A stretch of DNA of 64,000 nt from Streptomyces sp. NBRC 109706. Its GTDB lineage: Bacteria; Actinomycetota; Actinomycetes; Streptomycetales; Streptomycetaceae. Shown here piece after piece: positions 60,642 to 64,000 of the stretch. The notes under the pieces were generated by a model. The model was not told the DNA's origin, did not search any database, and saw nothing but the letters and a program-made list of their open reading frames with translations. How positions within the stretch are numbered: the first letter of the stretch is position 1; every line of letters starts with the position of its first letter. The translations under genes were made by a program, and so were the position numbers. The DNA is taken from positions 478,098 through 542,097 of the forward strand of contig NZ_BBOM01000005.1 in the NCBI RefSeq assembly GCF_000974485.1, read 5' to 3'.

Positions 60642-61595
60642 GTGACCATGCCATCCACCGCAACGACGCTGGCGGACGTGACGTCGTCCGATGCCGCGCT
60701 GCGCCGCTTTCTGCACGGACTTCCCGGAGTCGACGCGGTGGGCCTGGAGGCCCGTGCCGCCGCCCTGGGGACACGTTCGATCAAGACAACGGCCAAGGCG
60801 TACGCCATCGATCTGGCCATCTCCATGATCGATCTGACCACTCTTGAAGGCGCCGACACCCCGGGCAAGGTGCGGGCCCTCTGCGCCAAGGGCGCCGCGC
60901 CCGATCCGACCGACCCCGGCACCCCCCGGGTCGCGGCGATCTGTGTGTACTCGGATCTGGTGGCCGTCGCCAAGGAGGCGCTGGCCGGCACGGATATCGC
61001 GGTGGCCTCGGTGGCCACCGCGTTCCCCGCCGGCCGGGCGGCCCGTTCGGTCAAGCTGGCCGACACCGCCGAGGCGGTCGCGGCCGGGGCCGACGAGGTC
61101 GACATGGTGATCGACCGGGGCGCGTTCCTGTCCGGCCGCTATCTCTCCGTCTTCGAGGAGATCGTCGCGGTGCGCGAGGCCAGTGGCGACGCGCATCTCA
61201 AGGTGATCCTGGAGAACGGCGAGCTGGTCACCTATGACAACATCCGCCGGGCCTCCTGGCTGGCGATGTTGGCCGGGGCCGACTTCATCAAGACCTCGAC
61301 CGGCAAGGTCGGGGTGAACGCGACGCCCGCCAACACCCTGCTGATGCTGCAGGCCGTGCGGGACTTCCGCGCCGCCACCGGTCGGCAGATCGGGGTGAAG
61401 CCGGCGGGCGGCATCCGCACCGCCAAGGACGCCGTGAAGTTCCTGGTGCTGGTGAACGAGACCGCGGGGGCCGACTGGTTGGATCCGGCCTGGTTCAGGT
61501 TCGGCGCCTCCAGCCTGCTGAACGATTTGCTGATGCAGCGTCAGAAGCTCAGTACCGGACGGTACTCGGGTCCCGACTATGTGACGGTGGACTGA
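60642..61595 (+). CDS. deoC: deoxyribose-phosphate aldolase
   Basis: 317 residues from GTG 60642 (ATG 60648 is two codons in); the GTG is favoured because the promoter spacing makes it leaderless. It cleaves 2-deoxyribose-5-phosphate to acetaldehyde and glyceraldehyde-3-phosphate. Motifs: MIDLTTLEG, AICVYSDLV, EVDMVIDRGAFLSG, KVILENGEL, and the Schiff-base lysine in DFIKTSTGKVG with the second Lys in GVKPAGGIRT. Acetaldehyde is probably oxidised by the dehydrogenase encoded 5 bases downstream. Confidence 0.95.
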   Translation: MTMPSTATTLADVTSSDAALRRFLHGLPGVDAVGLEARAAALGTRSIKTTAKAYAIDLAISMIDLTTLEGADTPGKVRALCAKGAAPDPTDPGTPRVAAICVYSDLVAVAKEALAGTDIAVASVATAFPAGRAARSVKLADTAEAVAAGADEVDMVIDRGAFLSGRYLSVFEEIVAVREASGDAHLKVILENGELVTYDNIRRASWLAMLAGADFIKTSTGKVGVNATPANTLLMLQAVRDFRAATGRQIGVKPAGGIRTAKDAVKFLVLVNETAGADWLDPAWFRFGASSLLNDLLMQRQKLSTGRYSGPDYVTVD

Positions 61596-61600
61596 GGAGC

Positions 61601-63026
<1,426 letters not shown>

Positions 63027-63034
<8 letters not shown>

Positions 63035-63905
63035 GTCGCAGTCGGGTCTCAAGCTGCCCGTTCTCAAGACCTACAAGCTGTTTGTCGGGGGCGCGTTCCC
63101 CCGATCCGAGAGCGGGCGGGTGTATGAGGTGACCGACGCCAAGGGCGAGTGGCTGGCCAACGCCCCGCTGGCCTCGCGGAAGGACGCCAGGGACGCGGTG
63201 GTCGCCGCGCGTAAGGCGTTTCCGCGCTGGTCGGGGGCGACGGCGTACAACAGGGGCCAGGTCCTCTACCGGATCGCGGAGATGGTGCAGGGCCGCCGGG
63301 AGCAGTTCCGCGCCGAGGTGGCGCTGAGCGAGGGGCTGTCGAAGTCGAAGGCCACGGCGGCCGTCGACGCGGCGATCGACCGGCTGGTCTGGTACGCGGG
63401 CTGGTCCGACAAGGTGGCCCAGATCGCGGGTGGCGCCAACCCGGTGGCCGGCCCGTTCTTCAATCTGTCGACGCCCGAACCGACGGGTGTGGTCGCGGTG
63501 TTGGCGCCGCAGGGGTCCTCGTTGCTGGGGCTGGTGTCGGTGTTGGCGCCGGTGCTGACCACGGGCAGTGTGGCCGTGGTGGTCGCCTCGGAGCGCGCGC
63601 CGCTGCCGGCGCTGTCGTTCGCCGAGGCGCTGGCCACCTCGGATGTGCCCGGCGGGGTGGTCAACGTGCTCAGCGGGCGGACCGCCGAACTGGGCCGTCC
63701 GCTGGCCGCGCACCAGGATGTCAACGCCATCGATCTGACGGGCGCCGACGCGGAGTTGGCGACCGAGTTGGAGGTGCTGGCGGCGGAGAACCTCAAGCGG
63801 GTGCGGCGTCCCGACCCGGCGGAGGACTTCGCGGCCGATCCGGGCACCGGGCGGCTGCTGGGCTTCCTGGAGACCAAGACGGTCTGGCACCCCACCGGCG
63901 TCTGA
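63027..63905 (+). CDS. aldehyde dehydrogenase-like protein without catalytic domain
   Basis: 292 residues from ATG 63027, overlapping the upstream stop. It resembles the N-terminal cofactor half of an aldehyde dehydrogenase (YKLFVGGAFPRSESGRVY, AAYNRGQVL-like RWSGATAYNRGQVLYRIAEM, PTGVVAVLAPQGSSLLGL) but ends after about 290 residues, without the catalytic Cys or Glu motifs. Since it is collinear with the pair I recall at SCO4912-SCO4913, the short form is probably a stable non-catalytic partner and not a recent deletion. Confidence 0.85.
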
Positions 63906-63973
63906 CCTCCGGGGCCCCTTCGCGGAAACCGCAGATAACACGGAAAACGCAGAAAACGCGGCGGGGGCGCGGG

Positions 63974-63998
63974 GGTTGGCCGGACCCCCCGGCCGACC
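63974..63998 (+). terminator. hairpin terminator after the deoC operon
   Basis: GGTTGGCCGG (63974-63983) pairs with CCGGCCGACC (63989-63998) with one G-U pair and a five-base loop, 69 bases after the last gene. Confidence 0.6.
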
Positions 63999-64000
63999 GA

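Overview
The window is very G+C-rich actinobacterial chromosome, almost certainly from Streptomyces or a close relative. The evidence is the codon bias, the GTG/TTG starts, GGAGG-type ribosome sites and a gene content typical of the genus: a clpP3-clpP4-popR locus, an AA10 polysaccharide monooxygenase, a subtilase-free SGP-type serine protease, acyl-CoA carboxylase subunits with a small epsilon subunit, and mycothiol-dependent enzymes. From memory, and unverified by alignment, about 25.3-34 kb, 37-39 kb and 46.9-63.9 kb follow the order of the Streptomyces coelicolor core block around SCO4912-SCO4934. No rRNA, tRNA, CRISPR array or intact mobile element was seen.

Layout. (1) 0.2-8.1 kb: two msrA paralogues enclose an accessory island. 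It holds two lower-G+C membrane proteins, a DUF7848-like gene and a run of decayed genes (phosphotransferase, TPR regulator, nonsense-interrupted small gene, GntR/UTRA, recombinase and Phd remnants). (2) 8.3-10.9 kb: clpP3, a clpP4-like gene whose product lacks the catalytic His, a tandem-repeat block, and popR on the other strand with an Ala-Ala C-terminus. (3) 11-13.5 kb: a secreted LPMO with a CebR-like box, and a Tat-exported PhoD phosphatase. (4) 13.8-25.2 kb: an eleven-gene minus-strand operon with a divergent GntR/FadR regulator and a clear operator. It combines a CUT1 sugar importer with an RraA aldolase, a beta-hydroxyacid dehydrogenase, a CaiB/CaiD/CaiE-like trio, a lactonase, a XylX-type FAH-family enzyme and a D-2-hydroxyacid dehydrogenase. 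This is the best candidate for an undescribed catabolic system. (5) 25.3-34.1 kb: L,D-transpeptidase, histidine ammonia-lyase, GAF-GGDEF protein, enoyl-CoA hydratase, class III adenylate cyclase and biotin ligase.

(6) 34.1-38.8 kb: a frameshifted GrpB-family gene, an NmrA-like/TetR divergent pair with palindromic operators and a decamer repeat leader, then pccB-pccE. (7) 38.9-46.8 kb: regulators and small enzymes that look inserted into the core block, including an AraC regulator interrupted at a C10 tract. (8) 46.9-63.9 kb: maf, acyl-CoA carboxylase alpha subunit, a 0.7 kb tandem array, deoR, lpdA, a gamma-glutamylcyclotransferase-like gene, then nucleoside salvage (purine-nucleoside phosphorylase, phosphosugar mutase, deoC, two aldehyde dehydrogenases) mixed with a secreted protease and a glycerophosphodiesterase.

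Functional links. BirA biotinylates the carboxylase alpha subunit, which works with PccB/PccE. The purine-nucleoside phosphorylase, phosphopentomutase-like enzyme, DeoC and the aldehyde dehydrogenase form a deoxynucleoside-to-acetate route. The phosphorylase and deoC promoters carry the same 12-bp palindrome, which suggests one repressor. Four intergenic blocks (9.8-10.4, 29.4-30.0, 34.7-35.2, 50.0-50.8 kb) are G+C-rich direct-repeat regions that create long but spurious reading frames.
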